Shown here: piece by piece, positions 24,201-33,084 of the stretch | How positions within the stretch are numbered: position 1 is the first letter of the stretch | Layout: the number at the start of each line of letters is the position of its first letter | Assembly (NCBI GenBank): GCA_029964075.1 | Contig: CM057142.1 | Location: 33,420,392-33,484,391, forward strand | Length of the DNA: 64,000 nt | Source: Patiria pectinifera | Taxonomy: Eukaryota; Echinodermata; Asteroidea; Valvatida; Asterinidae | Direction: 5' to 3' | Translations under genes and position numbers: made by a program | Notes under the pieces: generated by a model | What the model was told of the DNA's origin: nothing | Databases searched by the model: none | What the model saw: the letters and a program-made list of their open reading frames with translations, nothing else

Positions 24201-27200
24201 TATTGTCATGCTGAAACAACAACGAGTCGCCAAAGACTGAACGACAGCAAAATATCAAAATTCTGGCAATTTTTGGCGCTGAAATAATCGTAACATTGAG
24301 GTATCTGCCTAAAATGACGTCACACTTTTGCTCACGAATATGGAAATTCACATTAGCATAAAAACCAAAAAGGCACCAAAATACCCTTAAAAAATGGCAG
24401 AATATAAATTGAAAATAAGGTAAGTGGACGCAAAGGTAATTTTTAAGCATTGCAATAAAAACATTACATTTTTTACATGGGCCCTTTAAAGTCGAACGTC
24501 ATCACAACCCTCACGGTTCTGGCTATGCGCGCGGCTATTGATAACCATGTTATGCGACCAACCTGCAACCTCGATAGACTGGTACCGGATAGTCGACTAA
24601 GCTAATCTAATCATCAATTCGATGAAGGTTAGCCGAATTGTTGTTCACCATATTTTTCCATCGAAAAAAGCAGGCCTGTCAACATAGGCCAAGTTCGCGC
24701 AAGGACTATAGTTGACCAATGGTTAACTAACGTTTGCCCGAACTCTGTCTATTCGACGATGGTTGACTACGCTAGTCGACTATTTGGAACCAGCCTACTG
24801 GGGTTGGTTGCTTCGCTGGTAACCATAGCCGCGTGCATTCATAACGCTAGCAGAGAGCCAGGATCCAGAAGTTTTGCGATGACATTTTGACCAGCGTTTG
24901 ACTAGAGACGTTCGCACGTTGCTACCAGTGCGCAGGCGTAAGGTACGTCACAAATCAACCACTAGTCGACTAATGGTCCTTGCCCGAACTTGGCCATAGT
25001 ATGCCTTACATGGTTGGTTGGGAACAACGATTGTGTTGGGAAAAGGAAACTTAGCTAAAGGCAGTTTCACAAGGTACTTGGATTTCTCAAAACCAAAAAA
25101 GGAAAACATTTCAACGAAGGATACCTCCCTTGACCTGATTGTGACAATTTGAAGCTTTGGTTATTTTATCTACCTACAGGTTTTTTTTGACTTATGGGAA
25201 TTTCTTGTATCACTTTTTAGAATTACATGCGGGTTGCCGAGGTTTGGATGGACGAGTACAAGGAGCATTTCTACACATTCAAGCCAAGATTACGGGGCAA
25301 ATCCTTCGGTGATATCAGCCAGCAGGTGGAGTTTAGACGGAAACACTGCCCGAAATCCTTTAAGTGGTTCATGGAGAATGTGGCCTTTGACTCGCTGGAA
25401 CTATTCCCGACACCATCTCCAAATCGCCTCTGGGGTGAGGTAGGTCTAACTTTGAAATGGGGGGCGGGGTGGGGCGGGGGGGGGGGTTTAATAGTGTACC
25501 CTTGAGTTGGACATGTCATCAATGTAAATCACTATAACTATGAAATGAATTATGGATTTTGAACACACCAGCGGATCGAGAATCACATATTTTAGGGGAG
25601 GCGATGTGGGGAGGGGGGGGGGGAGAGTCAAGAAGGCAGTGGCGCACCCTCCGTCGGTCTGAATTCGAAAACCGGGGTAGAGGGGAGGGCTGGACCTCAT
25701 TTAACGCTAGGGTGCTCTTTTCCCCCTTTTTCCTCTCTTCTTCTTTTTATTAATATTTCACGAATAAAAAATGTACCTTTTTAGGGGGGGAAAGCATGGC
25801 CCGAGCTGGTACCAAGGATCCGCCAGTGCTTTATAATGATAGACTTTTATATCAATATTGAAGAGTTGTTTTATTGGGATCGTTGCGAATATGATGATGT
25901 TGTAGTCAAGCTTCATTACAAGTCATTAGGTCACAAGCTCTATAACCAGGCGGCATGGATAAAAAAAACCATATTTTGTTGTCATTGTCATTCCGTGTTA
26001 CTTATGCCTCACTTGTCATTGAGTTTAGATTTTATTTATGATTTCAATTTCACACTGGACAGGCGCTGGTGTATGCGACTGTCAGCGTAAAGAAAGGAAA
26101 TGACGTGTTTTTTTTTCTGCAGCGCCATCTGCGCCATAGTATCACCCGATAAAAAAAAAAAATTGTCATGAAATTTGGCCTTTCCCGTCTTGGTATCAGT
26201 TCCATTTGAAGGAAACCACGTTGTGCCTGGACACCATGGGTAGACAGTCGACCTCGCAGATTCTCGGAGCCAGCAAGTGCCATGGTTGGGGCGGGAACCA
26301 GGAATTTCGTCTGGGCACCAACGGCCAGATTCAATTCGATGAATACTGCCTGGTCCCGTCTTGGGATAAGACCCAGGTCAGAATGACACGGTGTCGAGAC
26401 AGCAGCCGAAAAGTGCCGGATCGGGACAATTGGAGCTTCAGCGAGGTATGTTCACATCTAATGCATGGTTACCTTTTATCTTATGCCTGTTGAGTTTGGC
26501 ACGCAGGCTCGGTGTTTACGTTCGCTCTTCCACAGTAGGGTTGCACACCGGTAAATAGGCCTAAATCCTCCGAGCTCATGAATACAAGTTATACCCTCAA
26601 AATATTCTATATTAGAGCGTTCTGAGAGCCATACAATATTGGGGAATTGAAGAGATATGGCAATGAACCTCTAGCCCGGACAGGGGGCTTCCAATTCTGA
26701 GCATTTTGGATGCAGTTGGGCTCGAAAGTGGCGCTATTTTGCCATGTTGTGGAGAGATCGTTTTTCAAGATGGCTACTTTTCCGCTATGAGGAAAATGGG
26801 GTCGTCTTCTTCGGGTGAGAATATCACGAAAAGTCAATGGTCAACCCACCAAAAAATAAAAAGAAAATGAAAGATGGCATGTTGATCATCATTTTGCTGT
26901 GCAGCTTAAATACCTGTGAGAGTTCTGAGTATTTTTAAAAGAATTTTGAAGTGTGCGCACTTAGTGTCTATTGGAATTTTAATGTAGGTGTGCAACCGTA
27001 GACCTAATGACGTAGTGGCTTTTGTTTAAATATATGCGCTTTCCTATGGGAGCGAAGTTGGGAAGCCAGACGAAGTACTGGGACCGTCTACCACATAGGA
27101 AAGCGCATATGTAAACCAAGCGTGACGTCATTAGGTCCCAGCTGTCAGGCCTATTCCCCATCCAAGGCCGCTGGCCGCTAATCCGTGTCGCCATTGAAGG

Positions 27201-27642
27201 GGGCCGCGTGAGCGTACAGTGATCAGTTGATTCGCCTATATAAAGGGAGGGATGGTGAACCAGCAGCGTATCCAAATTTTGAGTCGGGGTGCTCAAATCG
27301 ATAATTAACCCAAAAAGTTACCTAAGGTTTTTTTTTTGCTCGTAGAAATTGCAGGAGGGGTGTTATCTTTTCAATTATCGCATTCAAGTTACAGTTGAAA
27401 TGCCCAACACAGTTTTATTTCATTGACCATTTCTCTATATTACCATTTAGTCTCGTTGCGTCATCGTCTTCAAGGGTTTGTTGTTGTTTTCCCCTCTCTA
27501 TTGATATCAACAGGAGGTAGGTCACATTCGCCTCAAAGTCACCAACTTATGCGTGGAAGTTGTGGACGAGAAGGACGTCTTTTTGCGGGACTGCAGCCCG
27601 GACAACCCGGGACAAAGCTTTGAGGTTAGGCCGGTGAAATGA
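6300..27642 (+). CDS. galnt7: Polypeptide N-acetylgalactosaminyltransferase 7-like (complete, 10 exons)
   Basis: Exons: 6300-6416, 18254-18540, 19634-19800, 20253-20466, 20889-21065, 21714-21831, 23099-23218, 25221-25439, 26200-26445, 27514-27642. All junctions are GT-AG and phases match, giving 1794 nt or 597 residues. The protein is a type II Golgi enzyme that adds GalNAc to Ser/Thr in mucin-type O-glycosylation; GALNT7 acts mainly on already glycosylated peptides. Residues 1-11 are basic and about 12-30 form the membrane anchor. The stem contains SIKEFGFN and ECKYWHY, both characteristic of GALNT7. Catalytic-domain motifs are VDD near 183, the metal-binding D-A-H (241-243) in FLDAHCEC, and WGGEN (350-354) in the Gal/GalNAc-T motif. 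A ricin-type lectin domain spans about 474-597, with a clear CLD in its first repeat, but a later repeat has C-V-E in place of CLD. Human GALNT7 is slightly longer (about 657). Start choice: A at -3, followed directly by the basic tail and anchor. Intron 1 is 11.8 kb and repeat-rich. Confidence 0.93.
7525..8105 (+). repeat. Family B MITE-like repeat, interrupted copy
   Basis: This is a dispersed repeat of about 350 bp. It starts near TTGCATTTATCCCAAAAG, continues through GGATTAAAGATC and AAGAAATCAAGAAATG, and ends near GGATTTTGAGTGGTGTT. Other copies lie at 29045-29370 (+), 29865-30205 (-), 44845-45185 (-), 55185-55450 (+, partial), 9190-9440 (-, partial) and 41325-41410 (-, fragment). It is non-coding. 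This copy is split by the insert at 7589-7839. Confidence 0.8.
7589..7839. mobile_element. 251-bp insert made of a palindromic array of GCCTCATAAGTCCGAC units
   Basis: The insert splits a family B repeat between TTGGAT and TAAAGATC, with GGAT on both sides as a probable 4-bp target duplication (7585-7588 and 7840-7843). Its ends are loosely inverted (GGGGCCG... and ...CGGACCCC). The interior is almost entirely copies of the 16-mer GCCTCATAAGTCCGAC and variants, about eight in one orientation and four in the other, several back to back as perfect palindromes. It is non-coding. Confidence 0.75.
8682..8802. repeat. Foldback hairpin repeat (~54-bp arms)
   Basis: The left arm starts GTGGTGTAGTAAAACTAGCC and the right arm ends GGCTAGTTTTACTTCACCAC. 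The arms pair over most of about 54 bp with a loop of 13 bp. A degenerate relative with the same AAAACTAGC terminus lies at about 58740-58830. Confidence 0.75.
9190..9440 (-). repeat. Family B repeat, partial copy
   Basis: The segment from GCCGGAAAAAAATAATTTCACAG through TTAATCCAAGTA and ACTTTTGGGATA is the reverse complement of the first half of family B. It is divergent and truncated. Confidence 0.55.
10699..10727. repeat. CTTCGG tandem repeat in a larger imperfect inverted pair
   Basis: Five tandem CTTCGG units are followed about 140 bp later by GAAGACGAAGCCAAAGCC and then TTTCGAAAACGCCC (10870-10910). That is an imperfect reverse complement of the left flank (GGGGGTTTTCGAAACC). The whole could form a foldback of about 230 bp. 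Confidence 0.55.
13130..13375 (-). repeat. Family P MITE, diverged partial copy with a 28-bp palindrome
   Basis: It is in reverse orientation relative to the CDKAL1-intron copies. The recognisable part runs from the GGGAACCAGACTAGC-type segment (13150) to the palindrome centre. The centre at 13271-13298 is a perfect palindrome, arms CCAACGATGGTCGG. It differs from the other copies by one base per arm, and the change is symmetrical. Confidence 0.7.
14066..14444. mobile_element. 380-bp TIR element with an internal CACCAAGG repeat
   Basis: The left end AGGCCAAAAAAACCC...CTCGGTCTCTGGTC pairs with the right end GACCGGAGACCGACTATTTTTT...GGCCT, giving inverted termini of about 36 bp. Inside, 14207-14290 carries four or five spaced copies of CACCAAGG(C)AAAT-like words. 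It is non-coding and sits in galnt7 intron 1. Confidence 0.7.
14585..14725. repeat. Family C foldback MITE with a CRE octamer in each arm
   Basis: The two arms (about 57 bp) are near-perfect inverted repeats. The left begins ATAGACCTAGGACATAATG and contains TGACGTCA, TTTGTTTACATGTGC and CCTATGGGAGC. The loop is about 20 bp. A second family member lies at 26999-27136. The octamer TGACGTCA at 14602-14609 and 14701-14708 is identical to the CREB/ATF consensus site. Confidence 0.8.
14810..14960 (+). repeat. SINE body/tail fragment
   Basis: The segment ending AGGGAGCTGAGATGGTATTTGG...TTGGCCCAATGATTAGGGGTAATAATAAC matches the last part of the SINE at 42872-43205, which has AGGGAGCTGAGATTGTTTTGG...TTGGCCCATTGAGCAGTAATAATG. 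It abuts the tRNA-like head of the next SINE. Confidence 0.6.
14960..15254 (+). mobile_element. tRNA-derived SINE
   Basis: A tRNA-like head carries an A-box-like TAGCCTAGTGGTTAGGG (from 14969) and a B box GGTTCGAATCC (15013-15023). A body with GTGTCCTTGGGCAAGGCACT follows, a motif shared by many metazoan tRNA-derived SINEs. The 3' end is a short TACTACTACTTA simple repeat. It is a polymerase III transcribed retroposon type with no coding capacity. Confidence 0.82.
15308..15329. repeat. ATT microsatellite
   Basis: A run of seven TTA/ATT units lies shortly after the SINE 3' end. Confidence 0.8.
15795..17317 (-). mobile_element. 5'-truncated non-LTR retrotransposon with 10-bp target duplication
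   Basis: The 1523-bp insert is flanked by GTTTTGAATT on both sides (15785-15794 and 17318-17327). The uninterrupted sequence GGGTTTTGAATTTAGAAC is present in copy 2 at 17930-17947. On the minus strand it begins in the middle of a reverse transcriptase frame and ends 11 bp after the stop with GATGATGAGATG rather than poly(A). This structure fits target-primed reverse transcription with 5' truncation. The clade (CR1, RTE or another) is not determined. Confidence 0.9.
15806..17317 (-). CDS. Reverse transcriptase of the truncated non-LTR element (C-terminal part of ORF2)
   Basis: An uninterrupted frame of 503 codons plus stop starts at the truncation point, so no native start codon is present. 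Visible reverse-transcriptase blocks in order are a palm block with [26 protein letters not shown], and the catalytic [11 protein letters not shown] (the YADD box). These are followed by a thumb and a C-terminal region with [14 protein letters not shown] and [15 protein letters not shown], typical of LINE-type proteins. The endonuclease domain that normally precedes the RT is missing. The frame is intact, so the insertion is probably young, but without endonuclease and promoter it should not be autonomous. It lies in reverse orientation in galnt7 intron 1. Confidence 0.93.
   Translation of the reverse strand, partial: DNLSAELLKYGPEMIAQEIARTLNETASTGIYPDDIKEGILVPLPKPGKPKGPPVNIRPIVLLTIIRKIMAICLTKRIADRLDDHIPASQAAYRHGRGTTEQVFALKILAEKAITADSYELHLLLLDMSKAFDSVRRVVLFEDLKEILEQDELHLLAILLRDVRLQVRVGTVLGKPFKTNIGVPQGDCLSPILFTLYLAKALRQLDPETPETPFTLQDHNYCTQTQSKSLPVELENHSYAICPPAYFEMGLQYADDITWASNNIHPIATVERKAPEVLKERNLTVNTSKTEKHLISRNGSNTSWKKCKYLGSFLDTEQDITRRKILSMVSFNKFRNVFKSDAISNNTKLKTFRAFIASVFLYNSELWTLTRSLEENIDAFHRRLLRSILNIKWPKKITNKELYRRTNEIPWSTAITRRRLRWTGHLLRLPEEAPAKQALLEAIRKNKLPRGGQRTTWLKRVNKDLTTTGVNIKDRCTWHVASDREQWRTLTECAMSDQLDASA
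17560..18113. repeat. Family A foldback repeat, copy 2, uninterrupted
   Basis: This is a 554-bp direct repeat of copy 1 without the retrotransposon. One hairpin arm has lost about 13 bp (the GGTCTTAAACAGA part), so the palindrome is shorter. It ends 140 bp before galnt7 exon 2. Confidence 0.85.
18568..18635. repeat. 16-bp-arm hairpin just after galnt7 exon 2
   Basis: ACTTGGCTATGGCCGG (18568-18583) is perfectly complementary to CCGGCCATAGCCAAGT (18620-18635), with a 36-nt loop. It begins 28 bp after the exon 2 donor site. Confidence 0.7.
18785..19260. repeat. Family D repeat, copy interrupted by a TIR insert
   Basis: The flanks GGCCTTTCTTTCGTTTGTAAAC and ATTGAGCGCCATTTTGTAAG...AAGAAAGAGGCA are contiguous in a second copy at 50440-50590. 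Here they are separated by the element at 18817-19143. Confidence 0.75.
18817..19143. mobile_element. 327-bp TIR element nested in family D
   Basis: Inverted termini of 27 bp with one mismatch start GTCGGGTGCCCGGCAGAAGG. The insert interrupts family D at TGTAAAC|ATTGAG, as shown by the empty copy near 50467. It is non-coding, and any target duplication is at most about 2 bp. Confidence 0.75.
21985..22090 (+). repeat. Dispersed repeat with an inverted copy at 42125-42250
   Basis: GTTCGAATTCACC...ACATCGATTTAGTGCACTTGC...TTTAATTTCGTCTTTTGTCAGACAAT is recognisable in reverse complement at about 42125-42250. It is a diverged non-coding repeat of unknown type. Confidence 0.55.
22469..22655 (-). 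pseudogene. C-terminal remnant of a non-LTR retrotransposon polyprotein
   Basis: One minus-strand frame reads [15 protein letters not shown] followed by [11 protein letters not shown] and then a stop at 22469-22471. The LWNSLP motif with a downstream SFxxxL(K) helix is the hallmark C-terminal tail of CR1/Jockey-like proteins. Upstream the frame is lost after about 60 codons. It is a 5'-truncated remnant in galnt7 intron 6. Confidence 0.6.
24685..24998. mobile_element. ~314-bp inverted-repeat element
   Basis: The left end TAGGCCAAGTTCGCGCAAGG is repeated inverted at the right end (CCTTGCCCGAACTTGGCCATA) with two or three mismatches. ACTATAGT/ACTAGTCGAC words recur inside. It is non-coding and sits in galnt7 intron 7. 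Confidence 0.65.
26999..27136. repeat. Family C foldback MITE, second copy
   Basis: It shares CTTTCCTATGGGAGC / CATAGGAAAGCGCATATGTAAA and GTGACGTCATTAGGTC with the copy at 14585-14725. Here one arm's CRE octamer has decayed to TGACGTAG while the other stays TGACGTCA. It is in galnt7 intron 9. Confidence 0.75.
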
Positions 27643-28700
27643 CGGACCTTTGCGGTGCGAACCTTATTTGTGAAAAAAGAGCAATACGAAAACTAATTTT
27701 CGGTGAAAAATGACACACAAAAATGGAACTCGTTTACCAACAGGAGTTAAGATCGAAGCACTGCATGAAACAGAAGCGGTGAGATGAGTGTCCAGTTGAT
27801 CTTTGTGGTTACGTATATACTGCAGTGTGTTTTGCTTGATAATGTACGTCCAGTGCAATGCCTGATCAGCATGCACACTTGACGATACTTTTTAACCAGT
27901 GCAATTCTAACAGAGGAGAAGGAAGTTTAACACTTTACAAGTGGATCTATGGAGGACCAGAACTTGCCGAGCTTTACTGCAAACAATTTAAATGAGTAGA
28001 TGGAAACCCATTTTGTTCTACAGTGACAACTATTTTGTACGACGTCAACATTTTACAGTACTATACAACAAGCAGCAATAATGAGCCACATTTGCCTTGA
28101 TTATTTGAACGAAATTTTGCCAACAGTGATTGCTTGGTCTATTGATAATTCATAATGTTAAAGGTGATGGACACCGTTTGCGAACATTAGAAAATGAACC
28201 GTCAGAATATCATGAAATATCCTACTTGATCGTAAGTAAATAATAAGATCAAGAATCCTGTAAAATCGTTGCGCCTGTATTATGCTCTCATTTTCGAGGA
28301 AAGAGGAATTTACCATCAATGTCCTCTCGGAATTCGTGAAAAATGACGGTACATTTTCACAGTGTTTTGAAAAAGCATGGTATCTACTGAGCTGAAATTC
28401 AACCTTTTGTTTTTGTTTAAAAATAAGTTGCTTCAAATTATTGTATTGATGTCATCTCATGCAACAATTTCAGTTAGAGCTGAAAAAATAAGTTACTATA
28501 AGCCTAGATATATTTTGTAGCTGTTATAAATATTCTATTATTTGTTTTTATCGACATGCATTTAATGATCAAACTTTATGCACTAACTGTTACAACGTGA
28601 TACTGTATACATTTGTACATCTCAGATGCACATTAAAAAAGTAATGCGAGCGCCTCAAGTAAATTACAGCAATAGCGCCCTCAAGTGTTAGAAACAGCTC

Positions 28701-28706
28701 AATAAA
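28701..28706 (+). promoter_or_regulatory. Candidate polyadenylation signal of galnt7
   Basis: AATAAA occurs about 1.06 kb after the galnt7 stop, the clearest such signal I found downstream. It would imply a 3' UTR of about 1.1 kb. Other A/T-rich hexamers nearby make this uncertain. Confidence 0.35.
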
Positions 28707-29044
28707 GATTGCCTTAGAATTTTTCCTACAGCTTCAAAGGTATAAAATATTCGTTCAAAATATGTTATGTGGTAAAATTCACTCTATGATTCCCTTTGAA
28801 AAACAGCACAATGCCGTGGCCAAAACTGCGGTTAAAATGTTGCCTTCCCAAGAGATCCCCCCCCAAAAAAAAGAAGAAGAAGAACAGAAGGGGAGATATA
28901 GAGGCACGCTCAAAAAACTTCTCAAACAATTCTCGCCTGGAAACGAAATTTTAGTAACCCCGGCCCCTTTGTAATATACCATGTCATCTGGGACGACATG
29001 CCTGTTGGTTGCCCATAAAGTGTTTTCCCCCGATTTGTTATTCC

Positions 29045-29370
29045 TCTTAAAAGCCTTTGCATTTATCCCAAAAGTAACCTATCGAATTATAATTCAAAAG
29101 CTTTTCAAAGATGGTACTGGTACTAAACACCCTGTGAACTTATTCCGTCTGGCTTGCTGTCATCGAGAAGAAATCAAGAAATGTAGGTGATTACCGACGA
29201 TTAGTCAATTGACTGCTTGCTATGGACGAAATTGTGTTTTGAGACCAAAAGGTTTTGCATGGCTTTTAATTGTTTTCTCGAAAAGTGTAATGTCCACTGA
29301 GCTGAAACTTCAACAGGTTAGGTTTTGAACAGTCTTCTTTGGATTTTGAGTGGTGTTATTACAGAAATGC
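29045..29370 (+). repeat. Family B repeat, nearly complete copy
   Basis: It runs from TTGCATTTATCCCAAAAGTAACCTA to GGATTTTGAGTGGTGTTATTA, without insertion. It faces an inverted copy 495 bp downstream. Confidence 0.8.
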
Positions 29371-29864
29371 ATGAAAGGCAACACATTTTCAAACCATCAA
29401 TTTTACAACTGTTATGAAAGTCGGCGTCATGTGGCCACCAAATGGAGGGAGTGTTACGCGGTCCATGTTTTATACATTTCTGTCCGTGAACAGTACCTGT
29501 TCCGTATCGATGACTTCGTTGAATACATCGTTGATTGGCTGGATTGATTGTCACGCCGGTATCGATTGCAGCTGGAATCCACCCAGTAGGGAATCCACCC
29601 AGTTGAGAATAGCCCAGTGGGGGCGCCTGCACAAATGGGAACCAACACCGTAAAGGGTGGGCTTGCTCCTAGTATTTCTTTGGCAGATTTCAAGTCCCGC
29701 ATCGATCTTACATCTTCCACTGTTTTCATAGATTTTACCGCGATACGCCCATCTATACTTGCTCATTTTCATTCCCGACAACCAGTTCTGTTATAAACAG
29801 CAGTAAATGAGTTCAAAACACATGTCTATATGCAAAAGGATAATTTGCTTTTCGTGTATTTTGT

Positions 29865-30205
29865 TCGCCTCCAATAAGAACCCTACTCAAAATCCAATGA
29901 GGAATGTAAAAAATCTTTCATCTCAGTGAACATTACACTTGTCGAGAAAACAGTGAGAAAAAAGTGCACAACCTTTTGATCTCGAAATACAATTTCGTCG
30001 AAAGCACTCTTTATTCCAAAAATCAGTCAAAAGTTGCAATGACAAATCATTGGAAATTTTTTTTCTAAATGAAAGCAAGCCAGACGGAATAATTTCACGG
30101 GTCAGTACTAGAACGATCGTTAATCCAAGTAAGCTTTTTTGATAATAATTTGGTATGTTACTTTTGGGATAAATGCAAATGATCCCGTATAAGTATAGGC
30201 TTGTC
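29865..30205 (-). repeat. Family B repeat, inverted copy
   Basis: It is the reverse complement of the family B consensus, from CCAATAAGAACCCTACTCAAAATCC to TTTTGGGATAAATGCAAATG. With the copy at 29045-29370 it forms a large inverted pair spanning 1.16 kb. Confidence 0.8.
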
Positions 30206-32434
30206 AATATTTCTCAACACTGTGGGAGATATGTGACCCACTACCTACAACATTGGCTCAAACACATAATTTTTTGTTTGTTTGATTTAGGGTTTTGGTA
30301 CAACTAAAAGCTTTTCCCCCAGTTATTCACACTACTTCCGGACAATTTGTCGCAGAATTAATTACATAAAGCATTTTGGGCGTTGACATAGCACCAGTAA
30401 TGACAGATACTATATGATGTGGTAGTCTCTCCCGATTCTGTGAGTTTATATTCATTTGGAAAACCACAAGATTTGCTTCCACATTTTTATGTTCGCACTC
30501 ACTCGCAAAATGCATCACCATCCATTCAAGTATCCAAACAATAACGATATTAGCTTCCGTGCAAAATGGTCGGATCCATGTGAAGCACACTATGTGTAAA
30601 GCGTCATCCGTCGTCAGGGATCTTACCTAATATTTCGATGACGAATATAATATGTCCGAACAAAATATGGTTTGGCAGCAATGAATTGTCGGATTTATGG
30701 AATTTCATTGCTTGTGTGTTGTAATTTCACCAGTAAATGTCTTTTCTTGCGACTGGGTTTAATTTTAAGGGTGATTGGTTCAACAGTGACTGTTTTATGA
30801 CATTACAATAGAGGGATGCACATAACAAATGTGACCTACTAAGGCAAAATGAGGAATGCCTCCCAAAACCTCGTTTTGAGAATCGACAACTGAAGTCGGA
30901 TATACCAGGAAAATTGTGTTTGTGTTTTTGTGTAGTCAAGGTATCCAAGATTCACACTATGCATTTTGGTTGGAAAAAAAAATTACAAAAAAGTGGAAAT
31001 ATCGAAGAACTTTTTTTTTACTGCTGTTGGCGGCGCAATGTGCGTCTGTTTTTCCAAAGCCGTTTTTCTCGAAATGAGGTTAGCGAAATTCGGCAGGACA
31101 CTGTTGAAGTTCCTGCGGCTTATCTTTGGAATAAATTAAGATACAGAAATAAATTTGGTATCATTTGAAAGCCAATGATTTGCGCCTGATGTTCATAACT
31201 TAAAAAAATCAAAGGTGGTGCTTATTCCACATTGTGCTATGGCAGGTCACAAATTACAGTATCAGGTTACTGCCCTCTTGCACACTTGTTCATCCATGCG
31301 AAACTTTTCGGGGAACAATAATGGGGCATAAATGGTCGCCGGTGTCGAGTCTGCCTGCACAGCACTTTTATTCAACGAACCGATGAATGACGGAGTAAAC
31401 CGACTGGACATCATCCCTTAATTCTGTTGTCAACATTCACCCAAACTATCTAAACGGCCTGTTAGCAAAATGCGAACAATCTTGGAGTAGGGTTGGAGCC
31501 CGGCCATCTTTGTCATGGAAAGAACTCACTGGTCTATAGGGTGACGTTCTTTATCTTGGATCAATCGAGCTCCAGGACTGGCAGTTAAAGTTCCAAAAAT
31601 AGTCACGCAATAGTCGTTGTCAAAATTTGAGACAAACAAATAAACAAAATACCGCGGCCTATTACATGTAGATCTGTTTTAGTCATGCAGAACAGATTGA
31701 GCAGAGCTCATAAAACCTGGATATATAAAATGGGCTAACAAGCGAAAGTTAACTGGCTTTTTGTGACCAAGTGGGGTAGAAAAAAAGTTGATAAAAGCGA
31801 GAGCAGACAAGAAGCTTAATTTGCTTCATCTTATTACAAATCATCCACCAGTTAAGTTAGAACAGCTTCCGGAACCATTTGACGTTTTCACTATAGCCCT
31901 GATGTGTTTGTGTATTGTATTTTCTAACCCCCCCCCCGGGCTCTTAGTGTTTACTAGGTATTGATGTCTTTGATCTTTTGGACAAAGTTCGGTCTTCTGT
32001 TTCACGTTGTTTCAGTTTAGCATGGATTTTAATAAGATTTTTGCTGTAGGATTCGCAGATACTTAAAAACTTAATCATGCAAGAAAACTCATTTTGACAA
32101 AAACCTCAGCAAGGTGCGTGCATGTCATTTTGCTTTTCGTTGAAAGTAATATCGTTGCGCCAAACTCAAAAGCCTTACTTTTGTATGATAACTACTAAAC
32201 TGAAGTGATGCATTTTTTTCTTTATACAGAAAAAGTAAAGAATAAAATAGTGAGCGGCGGCATTATTTTCTTGTTCATTTTTTTTATTTATTAAAACAGC
32301 ATCACATTTCTTTTACCCTTTCTTTTTTAAATTGTCGCATATAATGCTATAAAATTCGCACTCGTATCAAAGGTGTATTAACATACATATAATACACTAA
32401 ACATCCTCAACATAAGTACATAAATATGCATAAA

Positions 32435-32802
32435 ACAGGTTGAGTATAAAAAAAAGTAAACCCAAATGACAGGATCAATTTGTTAATGAAGTTCTGCATG
32501 TAGCACTTTCAAAATCTGGGATATGAAAGCCCAATTAATAATCTTTCGTTTAGTATACAGGAATTATTCAAATCACTCATGTACTTTTCAAGTTACGGAG
32601 TTTTAAACACAAACACAATTTTAAAGTTCTGTCCACGGATTACAAAAAGTGTTCTTTCAGCAAAACGAAAACAATTCACATTGACAAAAGAAAGCTTATG
32701 AATTGGGCTTTCATTTCCTAGATTTCGAACCTGCTACATGCAGAACTTCACTAAAAAATGGTCCTGCCATTTGGGTTTCCTATTTGTTTTTACTCACCCT
32801 GT
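32435..32802. mobile_element. Foldback element with 9-bp target duplication (family F)
   Basis: Termini are ACAGGTTGAGTA and TACTCACCCTGT, followed inward by long imperfect inverted arms (AAACCCAAATG...GTAGCACTTTCAAAATC). ATGCATAAA flanks both sides exactly (32426-32434 and 32803-32811). A 9-bp duplication with long arms suggests a Mutator-type or similar transposase acting in trans. It is non-coding. Confidence 0.85.
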
Positions 32803-33084
32803 ATGCATAAAATATGAGTACGTGTACCGTACATGCATCCGCAGAAGAACATAACTGACATCTAAGACGTCTCACAAGTACAAATCCCTGTTGTGGGAAG
32901 AATATATCCCTCTACTTTTTCACCGAGAAGATTTTTCAATGATTGACTGCACTTCCAGGTTTTTGTTTGTGATCGCTCAAAATGGCGATATTCGGTTGTC
33001 AACATGACTATTACAAAGACGTTAAAGTTTAGATATGGAAAACAGTGAATAAAGCCCCCAAGCCACATTGCTGGGTTAGTGGGG

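Noticed and set aside
25568-25828. Possible G-rich TIR element (AGCGGATC ... GGATCCGCC)
   Set aside because: The end words resemble those at 1327-1648, but pairing is under 10 bp and no target duplication is visible.
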